From: Apoderus coryli
Taxonomy: Eukaryota > Arthropoda > Insecta > Coleoptera > Attelabidae
Direction: 5' to 3'
DNA length: 64,000 nucleotides
Assembly: GCA_911728435.2 (NCBI GenBank)
Contig: OU452201.1
Span: 1,426,001-1,490,000, forward strand
Part shown: positions 22,728 through 32,784 of the stretch, piece by piece
How positions within the stretch are numbered: position 1 is the stretch's first letter
How the letters are laid out: each line of letters opens with the position of its first letter
Translations under genes and position numbers: made by a program
Notes under the pieces: generated by a model
Told to the model about the DNA's origin: nothing
Database searches by the model: none
The model's input: only the letters and a program-made list of their open reading frames with translations

Positions 22728-25700
22728 CTAAGTTACACATTCTGGTAATGGTAGAATACACACACGATTAGCTGCTCGTTTCACAATATTTCCACTTGCA
22801 AGTCTAACACTAATTACACGTGTAATACCATCTGTCCCTTGGTGAAGTTCAGTAATTCGACCTAGAGGCCAATTTGCTGTAGGCGCATTGTCTTCTTTGA
22901 TAAGAACCAACGTATCGACTTTCAATAACTTATGTGAATTTAATTTCCACTTTACTCGAGACTGAAGTTCACCTATATATTCCTTGTACCACCTAGCCCA
23001 ATAATGCTGCGTTTGTGCTTGTAGTTTTTGCCATAATTTGAGTCTATTTTCTGGTACATTTATTATATCCATTTCAGGAAGAGCCGTTACTTGTCTTCCT
23101 ATCAAAAAATGTGCCGGTGTTAATGCCGACATATCATTTGGATCATCACTAATCGGGCAAAGAGGACGTGAATTTAATACGCCTTCAACTCTAGTTAGTA
23201 CAGTTGCAAGTTCTTCAAACGTCAACGGAGTGGCTCCAATCACACGTTTGATATGATATTTCGAACTTTTGATTCCTGCTTCCCATATGCCTCCAAATGT
23301 TGGAGAATTTGCAGGTGTAAATCTCCATTCAATATCATCACTTACTAACTTATTTGCAATAAAAGTACAATGTTTATTCAAAAAATCAGACACTGCAGAA
23401 AGCTCATTCTTGGCTCCAATATAATTTGAACCGTTGTCAGAGAAAATAATTTTAGGTTTACCCCGACGACTTACAAAACGATTCAGTGCCGCCATAAAAG
23501 CTTCCGTGGTGAGCTCTGAAACTAATTCAAGATGCACAGCTTTGGTGCTCATACAAACAAAAATACATATATAAGATTTAACTATTTTAGGATTTCTAGT
23601 TTTTCTGTCCTTTAAATAAAAAGGACCGCCAAAATCGGTACCTACATTCAAGAATGGTGAAAAATTATTTACTCTTATATCTGGTAAGTCACCCATTAGA
23701 TACTGATTCCCTTTCGGATGAGCCTTAAAACAAGTAACACATTGATTTACAATTTTCTTACAGGAATTACGTCCTGAAATTATCCAATACCTTTCTCTAA
23801 GTGAGCATAACAGCATTTGTACTCCACAATGTAACAACCGGACATGTTCACTCCTTATAATAATATCTGTAAGAAGGCAACCCTTTGGTAAAATAAGAGG
23901 ATGTTTTTTATCATACTTGACAGCTGCATTTTTTAATCTACCTCCAACACGAAGAACATCATCTTTTAAAATTGGATTTAACGATAAAATTTTACTTTTT
24001 TTATGTAATTGCTTACTATTTATTAACCTACTGTAATCATCATTGAAATATCTTATTTGGGTGTATTTAATTAAAGCAATTTCCGCTTTGCTAATTTCAC
24101 TAGGTAAAAGTGAGCCTCTGATTTGCTGGCTTTTATTTTTACAATTATTTATAAAACGAAATACATATGCAACTACGTATAAAATTTTACTATAGGATGA
24201 AAATTTATTTATTAAACTTTCTAAGATACTCGAATCCTGCATTATGGATAAATTCACTGATCGTGTTTCAGGAATTTCAGACAGCATATTATTTGATTCT
24301 TGTACATCCCATAAACTATTATTTTTTGTAAACCACTCTGGTCCATGCCACCATAAGTGACAAGTTTTTAAAAATAATACCGATACACCACGTGATAACA
24401 AATCAGCTGGATTTTCATTAGTTTTAACATGATTCCAGTTGTTGTTACCACTAAGTTCTTGAATTTCGCTAATACGATTTGCTACAAAAGTTTTGAATTT
24501 TGATGGCGAATTCCTGATCCAACACAATACAATTGTTGAATCGCACCAGTAATAGATATTTTTAAATTGAATATCTAATGATTTCATGGTGGCATTCATT
24601 AAATTTGCCAACAGTAATGCTCCACATAATTCCAACCTAGGAAGACTGATTTGTTTTATAGGTGCTACTCTTGATTTCGCGTTTACTAAATGACTGATAT
24701 AACTTCCATCAAGTTGCAGACACCGTACATAAATACACGCACCGTATGCTTTAGTAGATGCATCACTAAATCCGTGAATCTCTACTGATCTATATTTATT
24801 AAATATTGCTTGCCGCGAAATATTTAAATCATTTATTATAACTAGTTCATTGTAAAATTCTTGCCAACTATTACCAATTTCATCAGACAAAATAGCATCC
24901 CAGTCGTATTTAAGTTTCCATAGTTCTTGAATAATTAACTTCGCTCTAATAATTATAGGGCCTAGTAACCCTAACGGATCAAATAATTGACATATAGTGG
25001 ATAAAATCGTGCGTTTGGTTACTTTAGTACTGGCTCTATTTTCTAGCGTAAATTTATATTTGATTAAATCATTATTAGAATCCCAAAAAATGCCTAGCGT
25101 TTTATTTTGTTCATTTATTCCAAGATCTAAAATACTAGCCGCTAGAGTTCTATCAACGTTAAAACTGAATAATATATCTTTATCATTACATAGCCATTTC
25201 CTTAAATCAAAACCAGAATCGCTAAATAATTGAGTCAAAACGCGTTGATTATTTAAAATCTCACGGCTTGTATCTGCTCCTGTAAGTAGATCATCCCTAT
25301 AAAAATCGCGCTTGATAATTTGACTAACATCTGGGTACATTTTTTCATTATCTAAAGCTATCTGGAATAAACAACGTACCGCCAAATACGGAGCTGAGGA
25401 AGTACCATAAGTAACGGTGTTCAGCTGAAAATATTCTAATGGTTTTTCAGCAGAATCACGCCAAATAATTTTCTGATATTTCCTTTCATTTTCATTAATT
25501 AGGATTTGCCTATACATTTTAGAAATATCTGCAGTCATAACATAATTGTATTTTCTGAAACGCGTTAAAATTGAAAATAAATCTTCTTGTAATCTGGGAC
25601 CTACAAACTGAACGTCATTAAGTGACAATCCAGAATCTGTTTTTGAACTAGCATCAAAAACGCAGCGACATTTTGTCGTAAGACTATCTTCTTTTATAAT

Positions 25701-27998
25701 AGCATGATGAGGCATAAAATATCCATCGCCTTCATTAGCCGTATCGAGTTTAGTCATATGACCTAATTGTTCATATTCAGTCATAAATTTAGTATATTCT
25801 AATTTCAACTTAGAATCCCTATTCAACCTCTTTTCTAACTGATAGAATCGTTTCAGGGCTATATCAAATGAATATCCTAAATTTGCTAATAACCTTTTAA
25901 AAGGCATATTTACCTGAAACCTACCTTCAGCGTTTTTTTGAGTTGTTTCTAAAAAGTATTTTTCACAATACTTTTCACTATCAGACATAATTAATTTATT
26001 CGTGGGTATTTCTTCTAATTCCCAAAATTTAACTAAACTCTTGTTAAATCTATCAAACTCAGAATTAACTAATAAACTATTCACACAATACATTGAATTA
26101 TTATTTGCTGCAGAATATAACACAATATTGCCAGCTACAATCCATCCAAAAATAGAATTATAAAGAATTGGTAAATCCTTGCCCAAAACTTTACGTTCAT
26201 TACCTAATATTAACCAGAACATATCACTGCCCAACAGCATGTCAATATCTCCGGTAACATTAAAATCAGGATCGGCCAACCTTATATCCTTGGGAATTAC
26301 AATTTTATCTTTTGAAAATGATAGTGTTGGCAATTTCTCTGTTATTTTTGGCAAAATAAAACAATTATTGCTACTTTGAAAACTGTTGTAGCACGACATT
26401 ATATCTAAAGAAATTTTATAATTGATATGTGTAATTGACTGACTTACACCTTTTATTACATGGTTCGTTTTAATTGTAGGTAAATCCAACTCTTTTAATA
26501 ATTTTTCAGAAATAAAATTACTCTGGGAACCACTATCCAGTAATGCCCTACATTTAATTATTTTATTTTTCCCTTTAACCTTAATTATTGCAGTAGATAA
26601 TAAAACCTGTGAAATATCGCAAGCATTGGCAACAGTGCACTCTGTTGAATGGTTATTCAAAATGTTAACATTTTTATCTCCAGCATTTCCTAAATCCTTG
26701 TTTTCAGGAATCTGTTGTAAAGCCACTGACCTTTCGGCTGCATTTGAGTTAACATTTTTTGTTCCAAAATTCTCTAAATGTAGCAAATTATTATGTGCTC
26801 GATGACACTTACTACATTTTCGAGCCTTACATTTCATAAAATTATGATTTGGTCGTAAACAATTAATACATAATTTTAATTGCCTTACAGCCTCTATGCG
26901 AGCTTCTATCGATAATTTAAGAAAGTTCTCACAATAATAAATAGCATGAACCTTCTTACAATAATAACATTCTAATTTACCTTGGTGAGTATTATTGTTA
27001 CTTGTGGATGCAAGGCTGCTACTACTCTGTTTTTTCCTATCTGACTTTGAATGCGATGGCTGACATACATTAGCTTCAAATTGCGTAACTTCTAATTTAT
27101 GTAGCACCTCGCACTTTCTTTTAAGAAATTCACGCATATTAGTCATACTTGGAACCTTTAAGTTATATTGATATGACTCCCAGTCTCTGCGAGTCACATG
27201 ATCAAATTTCGTAGCTAGCAAATAAATAATTAAACGATCCCATGCATCTGTTTTTTCACCAAGGCTTTCCAAAGAATATAAATTTTTTGTGATTGAATCG
27301 TAAAGTTTACGTAATTCAATATGAGATTCTTTTTTTAACTCAGGATATTGAAATATATCCTTAATATGATTATGAATCAGTAAACCTTTATTCTCGTAAG
27401 TTTCAACCAAAAAGTTCCAAGCAGAATTATAATTATTACCTTGTCTATTCATAGATTTTAATTTATCTTTAACATCATCAACTAAAGCGTTACGCAAATA
27501 ATAGTATTTACGACTATCCGACAAGGAATCATTACTATCTACTAAATCTAAAAATGCCTCTTTGAATTCAAGCCAATTTTCATAATTACCATTGAATGTA
27601 GGTATCTGAATTGGGGGTAAATCGTCGTTATTTACCTTAGAGGAAGGAACAGAATGAGTGGAATTATTAGAACATTCTAAAGAATCAACCTTCTTAGTGA
27701 ATGAATTACATAGAACCTTAATATCACTAACTAACTTAAAATAAACTTTCTCAAAATGCTCAAACTCAGTGTCCTCCTCATTTTCAGATTCTTCATTTGC
27801 TTCTAAACAACTAATTTGCAACTGTACCTTCTCAAAACTTTCCAAGACTGGTTCAATCTTTTTCAGTCTTTCCTGAAGATCATAATACGTGCTTTCATTT
27901 ACAGCATTTACATCAATGGTAGCAACATAATTTATACAACGAGTTAAGGCCGATTTTAAACTCCTCTTTTGAGTTTTTAAATTATTCAATTCGGTCAT
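22728..27998 (-). CDS. Bel/Pao Gag-Pol polyprotein, 1756 aa
   Basis: An intact single frame. Residues about 128-320 are the DUF1759 Gag region (PIQIPTFNGNYENWLEFKEA). Residues 343-405 hold Cys/His zinc knuckles (CYYC…CINC…CSKCH). The aspartic protease motif LLDSGSQSNFIS is at about 485 (DUF1758). The reverse transcriptase spans about 780-950 with MTADISKMYRQ; its active box is YRDD (about 899) rather than the common YVDD. An RNase H-like region has FSDASTKAYGA (about 1073). The integrase has its zinc-binding HxxxxH…CxxC part at about 1383-1422, then the DDE core with Asp in GTDFGG (about 1453), Asp in SDNGSN (about 1521) and Glu in IWEAG (about 1573). The C-terminal DUF5641 domain is at about 1645-1745. 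Start and stop are conventional, with no frameshift, as expected for Bel elements. Confidence 0.96.
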   Translation of the reverse strand: MTELNNLKTQKRSLKSALTRCINYVATIDVNAVNESTYYDLQERLKKIEPVLESFEKVQLQISCLEANEESENEEDTEFEHFEKVYFKLVSDIKVLCNSFTKKVDSLECSNNSTHSVPSSKVNNDDLPPIQIPTFNGNYENWLEFKEAFLDLVDSNDSLSDSRKYYYLRNALVDDVKDKLKSMNRQGNNYNSAWNFLVETYENKGLLIHNHIKDIFQYPELKKESHIELRKLYDSITKNLYSLESLGEKTDAWDRLIIYLLATKFDHVTRRDWESYQYNLKVPSMTNMREFLKRKCEVLHKLEVTQFEANVCQPSHSKSDRKKQSSSSLASTSNNNTHQGKLECYYCKKVHAIYYCENFLKLSIEARIEAVRQLKLCINCLRPNHNFMKCKARKCSKCHRAHNNLLHLENFGTKNVNSNAAERSVALQQIPENKDLGNAGDKNVNILNNHSTECTVANACDISQVLLSTAIIKVKGKNKIIKCRALLDSGSQSNFISEKLLKELDLPTIKTNHVIKGVSQSITHINYKISLDIMSCYNSFQSSNNCFILPKITEKLPTLSFSKDKIVIPKDIRLADPDFNVTGDIDMLLGSDMFWLILGNERKVLGKDLPILYNSIFGWIVAGNIVLYSAANNNSMYCVNSLLVNSEFDRFNKSLVKFWELEEIPTNKLIMSDSEKYCEKYFLETTQKNAEGRFQVNMPFKRLLANLGYSFDIALKRFYQLEKRLNRDSKLKLEYTKFMTEYEQLGHMTKLDTANEGDGYFMPHHAIIKEDSLTTKCRCVFDASSKTDSGLSLNDVQFVGPRLQEDLFSILTRFRKYNYVMTADISKMYRQILINENERKYQKIIWRDSAEKPLEYFQLNTVTYGTSSAPYLAVRCLFQIALDNEKMYPDVSQIIKRDFYRDDLLTGADTSREILNNQRVLTQLFSDSGFDLRKWLCNDKDILFSFNVDRTLAASILDLGINEQNKTLGIFWDSNNDLIKYKFTLENRASTKVTKRTILSTICQLFDPLGLLGPIIIRAKLIIQELWKLKYDWDAILSDEIGNSWQEFYNELVIINDLNISRQAIFNKYRSVEIHGFSDASTKAYGACIYVRCLQLDGSYISHLVNAKSRVAPIKQISLPRLELCGALLLANLMNATMKSLDIQFKNIYYWCDSTIVLCWIRNSPSKFKTFVANRISEIQELSGNNNWNHVKTNENPADLLSRGVSVLFLKTCHLWWHGPEWFTKNNSLWDVQESNNMLSEIPETRSVNLSIMQDSSILESLINKFSSYSKILYVVAYVFRFINNCKNKSQQIRGSLLPSEISKAEIALIKYTQIRYFNDDYSRLINSKQLHKKSKILSLNPILKDDVLRVGGRLKNAAVKYDKKHPLILPKGCLLTDIIIRSEHVRLLHCGVQMLLCSLRERYWIISGRNSCKKIVNQCVTCFKAHPKGNQYLMGDLPDIRVNNFSPFLNVGTDFGGPFYLKDRKTRNPKIVKSYICIFVCMSTKAVHLELVSELTTEAFMAALNRFVSRRGKPKIIFSDNGSNYIGAKNELSAVSDFLNKHCTFIANKLVSDDIEWRFTPANSPTFGGIWEAGIKSSKYHIKRVIGATPLTFEELATVLTRVEGVLNSRPLCPISDDPNDMSALTPAHFLIGRQVTALPEMDIINVPENRLKLWQKLQAQTQHYWARWYKEYIGELQSRVKWKLNSHKLLKVDTLVLIKEDNAPTANWPLGRITELHQGTDGITRVISVRLASGNIVKRAANRVCILPLPECVT

Positions 27999-28196
27999 AA
28001 TTACTATTATGGAGCATCAAAAATGGTATAACTATTAATTCAGACTGGCGATTAGCATATTGTAGTGGCAATTACCTTATAATATGTCTTCCGTTTCTTC
28101 GCACTGAAGTCTGCACAATATTGCCGATTTACTGATTGACAAATATATTTTTCTCGATTCAATTAATGAATTTCCTTAGTAAAACACTAGCTGAAT

Positions 28197-28217
28197 CCAA
28201 TCCGGTTCGCTGGACCA
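28197..28217 (-). other. Primer-binding site
   Basis: One base after the 5' LTR the element strand reads TGGTCCAGCGAACCGGATT. It begins TGG, as a site complementary to tRNA-CCA must. The TGGTCC..CGA.CCGGATT pattern best fits the 3' end of an insect tRNA-Tyr, from memory of that tRNA. The tRNA identity is an inference. Confidence 0.6.
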
Positions 28218-28218
28218 A

Positions 28219-28411
28219 TGTTTTTGATAATAATGGACTGTATTAATATAAATTCTTATTAACTTTTTATTCATCAATAATTGACATTTTACAAAATTAT
28301 TCTGACATTACATTTCTTCATTTTGACAACATGACAAAACATTAATCATGACTACTAGAAAATTAGATATCTATTAATGTTATAATTCCAAGAGATAATT
28401 AATCTTTAACA
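28219..28411 (-). repeat. 5' LTR of Bel/Pao element
   Basis: 193 bp, identical to the 3' LTR, so it would carry the promoter for gag-pol. Its right flank is the CCTAG duplication. Confidence 0.96.
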
Positions 28412-28443
28412 CCTAGTACTAAAAATTTTGGAGAAATATAATA

Positions 28444-28523
28444 AACCATGAGAGTATTTTAAACACTTAAATTTGTGTCATATGGTGTTATCGAAATAAT
28501 CAACCAGGTGTTTTCGATAGATC
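28444..28523 (+). repeat. Repeat unit 2 flanking the Bel/Pao insertion
   Basis: Partner of 22281-22362. It shares TTAAATTTGTGTCATA and AATCAACCAGGTGTTTTCGA. Confidence 0.7.
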
Positions 28524-28752
28524 ATCAACATGGAAACAAAAAATACGGTATTGATACATACAGGATGTCCCAGCTAACCAAATTGAAAAGAATTAAAAAA
28601 GCTCTTTTTATCCAAGAATGAAAATAATCTGATATACAATGCTCCCTCAAATATATATCTTTGAGGAAACAGACGATAATGCTATTACACCATAGTTTTT
28701 TATCTCGTGGACATCTTATGAAGACGAATAATCATCGATCTTTTAAGATTAT

Positions 28753-30282
28753 CTGGGGGGCTTTATTTGAATCGATCGCAAATATTTACGTGCATGCAAA
28801 GTTGCGTTAATTTGTTCGTATGCGCAACTTGTTTTGGGCGAATAGCTTTATTTGAAACTGCGATTAAACGTGTGCATCCCTAATGCGTGCACGCAAAAGA
28901 TGCAGTCACTCGCTACGTTGCTAGTTATCTTTGTAGAGATCGACCAATCAAGTGTTTGGATTTTATGAAATTTCGACATAGAATAAGAAAACTTCGTAGC
29001 TTTCTTATTCTATGTTTTCGATGACATATAGTTGTTATTGGTTTGATGTTTTAAGGTTAGAATCAACAGTTTATTTTTAGCTATATATAGGTATATTAAA
29101 TTATACACAATGATAATAATAAATATGTACATAATTACTATGTTGCCTGAAATTCGTGAGGGGCACATTCCACTACTACGAATCATGGTACATGTACCAT
29201 GAATATGAATAAGTACCTCCGTCTGCATGTGCGTTTTGTACTTGTACTTACAACACCTAAAAGCAAGATTTCCACAAGCACCCGTATTATTAAGTAAATC
29301 AATAAATAAATGCCCGACCTCTAGAGTCACTTCTGTTGCAGTTATATAATATGATTTCTTCTCCATTATGACATTTATTCCTACTACGGCAAGCATAGTG
29401 CACTTATCTGTTTTCCTGTGTTCTCCAAGCTGTAAAATCTTCAAAAGTTCTAAAATGTAAAACATATTGTAATCTTTGCTATAACCATAACCAAAGATTA
29501 ATGTACATTAATCTTTGCCATAACCAACGCTGGAACCAAAGTTTAACCAATTTATCTAAAATTAAACACAAAATATTAAATAACAAAGAATGTCTGTATA
29601 TCTATACAACAATGGTAGGTATTTCTGTTTAGAACAAACAAAAATAATAAATCAATGCTTTACACAATACAATAAATTCACAGATTAGCGAGTATTAAAT
29701 AAATTACTAATAAAAACAATCCCGAAAAACTAATATCAATTTAAAAAATTCTAACCTTAAAACATCAAACCAATAACACATATTATATGTCATCGAAAAC
29801 ATAGAATAAAAAAGCTACGTAGTTTTCTTATTCTATGTCGAAATTTCATAAAATCCAAACACTTGATTGGTTGATCTCTACAAAGATAACTGGCAACGTA
29901 GCGAGTGAGTGCATCTTTTGCGTGCACGCAAGTAGGGATGCACACGTTTAATCGCAATTTCAAATAAAGCTATTCGCCCAAAACAAGTTGCGCATACGAA
30001 CAAATTAACGCAACTTTGCATGCACGTAAATATTTGCGATCGATTCAAATAAAGCCCCCTTGATGTGAAATGTCAAAAATAAAATAAACTGACGTCTTGT
30101 CATGCATTGCGTGTACGAAAGTTGACTTGCGATCGGTATACCCCCATGCGCAAAAGTTGCGAGTGGTGCAAATTCATATCGCTCGCAGTGCATTTCAAAT
30201 AAGCCGTGCACCATTTTGTAATCGCAAATGACGTCATTTGCGTACACGCAAAGTTGCACCGATTTCAAATAAAGCCCCCCAG
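28753..30282. mobile_element. Long-terminal-inverted-repeat DNA element, 1.53 kb
   Basis: The outer ends are a perfect 19-bp inverted repeat, CTGGGGGGCTTTATTTGAA (28753-28771 and complement at 30264-30282). Inside, a long near-perfect inverted repeat pairs 28756-29063 with 29748-30059 (about 310 bp per arm) around a 684-bp centre. The CTTTATTTGAA word and GCGTGCACGCAAA-like words recur inside the arms, like subterminal transposase sites. The right side has an extra 220 bp (30060-30282) ending in a second copy of the terminus, as if a related copy abuts it. Flanks (GATTAT and GATAAT) are not a clean target duplication. G-starting ends recall PIF/Harbinger, but without TTA duplications or a transposase I leave the class open. 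Confidence 0.85.
29010..29465 (-). CDS. Unrecognised ORF in the centre of the long-TIR element
   Basis: A 151-codon minus-strand frame covers most of the centre and runs into the left arm. The first half is mixed in composition (HRKTDKCTMLAVVGINV, EVTLEVGHLFIDLLNN, ACGNLAFRCC); the second half is hydrophobic and AT-driven. TTTTACAG and CTTTTAG acceptor-like sites occur within it, so part may be an exon captured from a host gene. It shows no DDE or other transposase motif. I give no function. Confidence 0.3.
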   Translation of the reverse strand: MFYILELLKILQLGEHRKTDKCTMLAVVGINVIMEKKSYYITATEVTLEVGHLFIDLLNNTGACGNLAFRCCKYKYKTHMQTEVLIHIHGTCTMIRSSGMCPSRISGNIVIMYIFIIIIVYNLIYLYIAKNKLLILTLKHQTNNNYMSSKT

Positions 30283-30424
30283 GATAATTATTTACTAAAT
30301 ATAGTAACCAATCAAATTACTTATTTTAAGTCATGTGTCAAATTTCATCCAATCACCTCTGGATTACAGCGATAATACCCTACATGTGGCGTTTTCAGTT
30401 TGGTGTTTTTTTTATTAAAAATTA

Positions 30425-30446
30425 ATTAAACGTCAAACTGACAACT
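30425..30446 (+). repeat. Direct repeat left of the tyrosine-recombinase gene
   Basis: ATTAAACGTCAAACTGACAA here matches ATTAAACGTCAGATTGACAA at 32264-32284 (18 of 20). The pair brackets the recombinase gene in direct orientation, the arrangement expected for Crypton recombination sites. Similar ACGTCAAACT words occur elsewhere (about 43639), so chance or a common repeat remains possible. Confidence 0.45.
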
Positions 30447-30455
30447 GGTTTAAAA

Positions 30456-31620
30456 ATGTCGCGAAGATTTGGTATTGCATCTAACGATGCAATTAATGAT
30501 ATTATATCTAATAATATACCAAAAAATACAATCAAATCAAAAAAATATGTATGGAAAATATTTCTCAAGTTTTGTGCGACCAGAGAATACGAACTGAATG
30601 CTGAAACAAGTTTGCATAATTTGGCTAATATATTGAAAGATTATGCGGTAAATATGAGAAAAGCTGACGGAACTGAATATAAAGAAGCAACTGTAAAAAC
30701 AATTTGGAATACTACGAGTAGGCTACTCCAGGAAAAATACTTCAATGACTTCAAAATTGTAGTCGACCCGTTTACCAGTGTGATATTCAAAAATGCGCGA
30801 GATACAAGAAATGCAAAACATAAAAGATTACAGCAGGCTCCAAACAAACGTAAATGCAGTTCATCAAATTTGAGATCAAGTGATTTGGCTAGAATCATTG
30901 GATTATGGGATGAATACACTAGAAGGTTTACAATTTTTTTTTTACCATATTGTAGATGTTGAGTTAGCTTGGCGAGGTGGTGAACGAGCTGATTGCCTTA
31001 TAGATTATTTCACGATTGAGAAAAATAATGATCGAACGCCAACCAACAGAATTGAATACAATCCAATATTCAGTAAAACATGCCAAGGAGGATCGAAAAG
31101 TTGTACACATAGTAAGTGGCTTGTTCCAAATATTGCAAACGAAAGTGCATGCCCTGTTCGGTTATTCCATAAATTATTGGCCAAAAGGGGGAAAAATATT
31201 ACTTCCAGTCGCCTATTCTTGAGACCAAATCGTTTCTGGAAATCCGAAAGTGACACATGGTTTGACCATATACCGGTAGGCAAGAACACAATTAATATGT
31301 GGACCAAATCATCCGCGCAAGCTCTTGGTTTGGACACTAGGTGTAAAAAGATATCCAATCATTCGAACAGATCAACTGCAGTTAGCCATTTGGCAAATAA
31401 AGGAACTCCTGAACAGCAATTAATAAAAATAACAGGACATAGCAGCTCTAATTCAATTAAACCGTACTTGAATATTAACCAAGAACGCCATGGTGAAATA
31501 ATCAACACCATGCGAGGAATTTCTTCAACAGTGGAAATTAACAATCCGTCAACTTCAGCAAACTCTTCTTCCAATTTAACATTTACCAATTGTACTTTTC
31601 ACAACTGTAGTTTTAAATAA
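30456..31620 (+). pseudogene. Crypton-like tyrosine recombinase with one frameshift
   Basis: The frame starts at ATG 30456 and runs to about 30930 as an N-terminal helical, core-binding-like domain (KKYVWKIFLKFCATREYEL). It then shifts by one base at a run of ten T (30934-30943) and continues to TAA at 31620. The catalytic half carries the tyrosine-recombinase set: Arg in LAWRGGERAD, HxxR in SNHSNRSTAVSHL, His in ITGHSSS and Tyr in SIKPYL. The tail ends FTNCTFHNCSFK, typical of this eukaryotic Crypton-related group as I recall it. All four catalytic elements survive, so the only break is the homopolymer indel. That may be a recent mutation or a sequencing error. A 30-base GT…AG stretch spans the T run, but removing it gives a stop and it is too short for an intron. 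Confidence 0.85.
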
Positions 31621-31664
31621 AAATGAATAATATTTGTTGGATTAAAACTAATACATTTTGTATT

Positions 31665-32241
31665 TGTTTTGCTTTGCAATGGAAAGGGTGAACACTTAGA
31701 AGTAGACGCCAGTGGCGTTACCCATGATACAGTTTGTTTTGCATTATTGTTTGAGATCTCTACAATTTGCATACCAGGGCTTGAGGGTAATCTTGCTGGG
31801 GAAGGATAGAGACATTGCTGATGGGCCTCCCTATCGAAACCCATATATTCACTATCTCCTCGTCTTTTTTTAGTGGCACTTGCGTATGTTGAACTTCTTC
31901 GTTGTATAGAAGTGCTCTGTTGGGTTGGAGGAATTATTTCCGCGTTTAAGGTATTAGGAAACTCAGAAGAATTTGTAACAATTTTATTAATGGAATTATT
32001 GCTTGACTGATCACCTACACCCTTCTTCGGATATAACTTGTTGGCTTCATAAAAGGAAATTTTATAATAGGCCATTGCTTCATTGATAGTTCTCTGCCTG
32101 GCAAATTCAGGACAATCCTTACTTTGAGTCGCTTTATGTTTTCCCCTTGTGTTATCCGAACGAGTATAAAGGTGTTCAATCACCCCTGGCCAAATAGCCC
32201 TGGTAGCTGCGGCCAATAAAGAAGAGCAAATACATACATAC
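31665..32241 (-). pseudogene. Retro-inserted ORF1 (gag-like) fragment with 15-bp target duplication
   Basis: The insert is flanked by AATACATTTTGTATT at 31650-31664 and 32242-32256, a perfect 15-bp direct repeat of the kind made by target-primed retrotransposition. The minus strand encodes the C-terminal part of a non-LTR ORF1 nucleic-acid-binding protein: the end of a zinc knuckle (HKATQSKDCPEFARQR), then INEAMAYYKISFYEANKLYP, and a Ser/Thr-rich tail. The element-strand 3' end is an A-rich GCAAAACAAA. A usual two-ORF element would end in ORF2, so this may come from a template with ORF1 only. It sits just inside the right end of the Crypton-like unit. Confidence 0.65.
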
Positions 32242-32263
32242 AATACATTTTGTATTGAAAATT

Positions 32264-32284
32264 ATTAAACGTCAGATTGACAAT
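32264..32284 (+). repeat. Direct repeat right of the tyrosine-recombinase gene
   Basis: Partner of 30425-30446. With the 31665-32241 insert removed, the bracketed unit would be about 1.3 kb, a plausible small Crypton. Confidence 0.45.
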
Positions 32285-32338
32285 CAAATTTTTGATATCT
32301 ACAAAGTAAAAAATTCTCTTATCGCATACTTCTCGAGC

Positions 32339-32483
32339 CTTGAAAAATACTCAAAATTTTGTCATACAGAATCCTTCAAGCGAGTTGCTCAAGGATAATA
32401 GCCCTCGGCCTGCGGCCTTGGGCTATTATCAAGCAACACGCTTTGGGCATTCTCTATGACAAAATTATCTCGGTATTATCAAG
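32339..32483. mobile_element. Hairpin MITE
   Basis: Two arms of about 67 bases (32339-32405 and 32418-32483) are imperfect reverse complements. Both contain ATTTTGTCATA, GAGTTGCT/GTGTTGCTTG and ATAATAGCCC, closing on a GC-rich CTCGGCCTGCGGCCTTG loop. It has no coding capacity. The class is unknown. Confidence 0.7.
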
Positions 32484-32784
32484 ACCCTAGGGGTATTACT
32501 ACTGAAAACACCCTGAAACGAAGGATACATAAGTCAGTGGTTTGGGTATATGTATTTTTGATTATATTATATCATGTCGGGAAAGTTTTGGAGTGACACA
32601 ACCGATTTTTTTACGAATAAAAATACTTTTCAGATACTTTTTCTTACATTTAATAAAAATAAATACAAAACATGTTTATATTTAGTGAAATTATAGGATT
32701 TAAAACAAAATATTGCATACAAATTTGTAATGAATACAAACATATTTCTAAAAATTTTTTTTTGTATCCTATTTTGATTTATGG
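32484..32784. other. Downstream flank of the Tyr/Asp-rich gene
   Basis: No gene seen. It probably holds the 3' UTR of the minus-strand gene ending at 32785. Confidence 0.4.

Larger units (their letters stand above)
22384..28411 (-). mobile_element. Complete, young Bel/Pao LTR retrotransposon
   Basis: The element is bounded by two 193-bp LTRs (22384-22576 and 28219-28411) that I read as identical base for base, each TG…CA. A 5-bp direct repeat CCTAG flanks it (22379-22383 and 28412-28416), the size expected for Bel/Pao. One uninterrupted gag-pol frame lies inside on the minus strand, with a primer-binding site and a purine-rich tract in the right places. Identical LTRs mean the insertion is very recent on the scale of neutral mutation. 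Nothing in the coding region is visibly broken, so it may be competent. Confidence 0.97.

Noticed and set aside
28744..30291. 9-bp target duplication of the long-TIR element (MULE-like)
   Set aside because: The flanks TAAGATTAT and GATAATTAT agree too poorly to call a duplication.
30931..30956. Mini-intron in the tyrosine recombinase gene
   Set aside because: The GT…AG stretch is only about 30 bases and removing it creates a stop codon; a one-base slip in T10 explains the break better.
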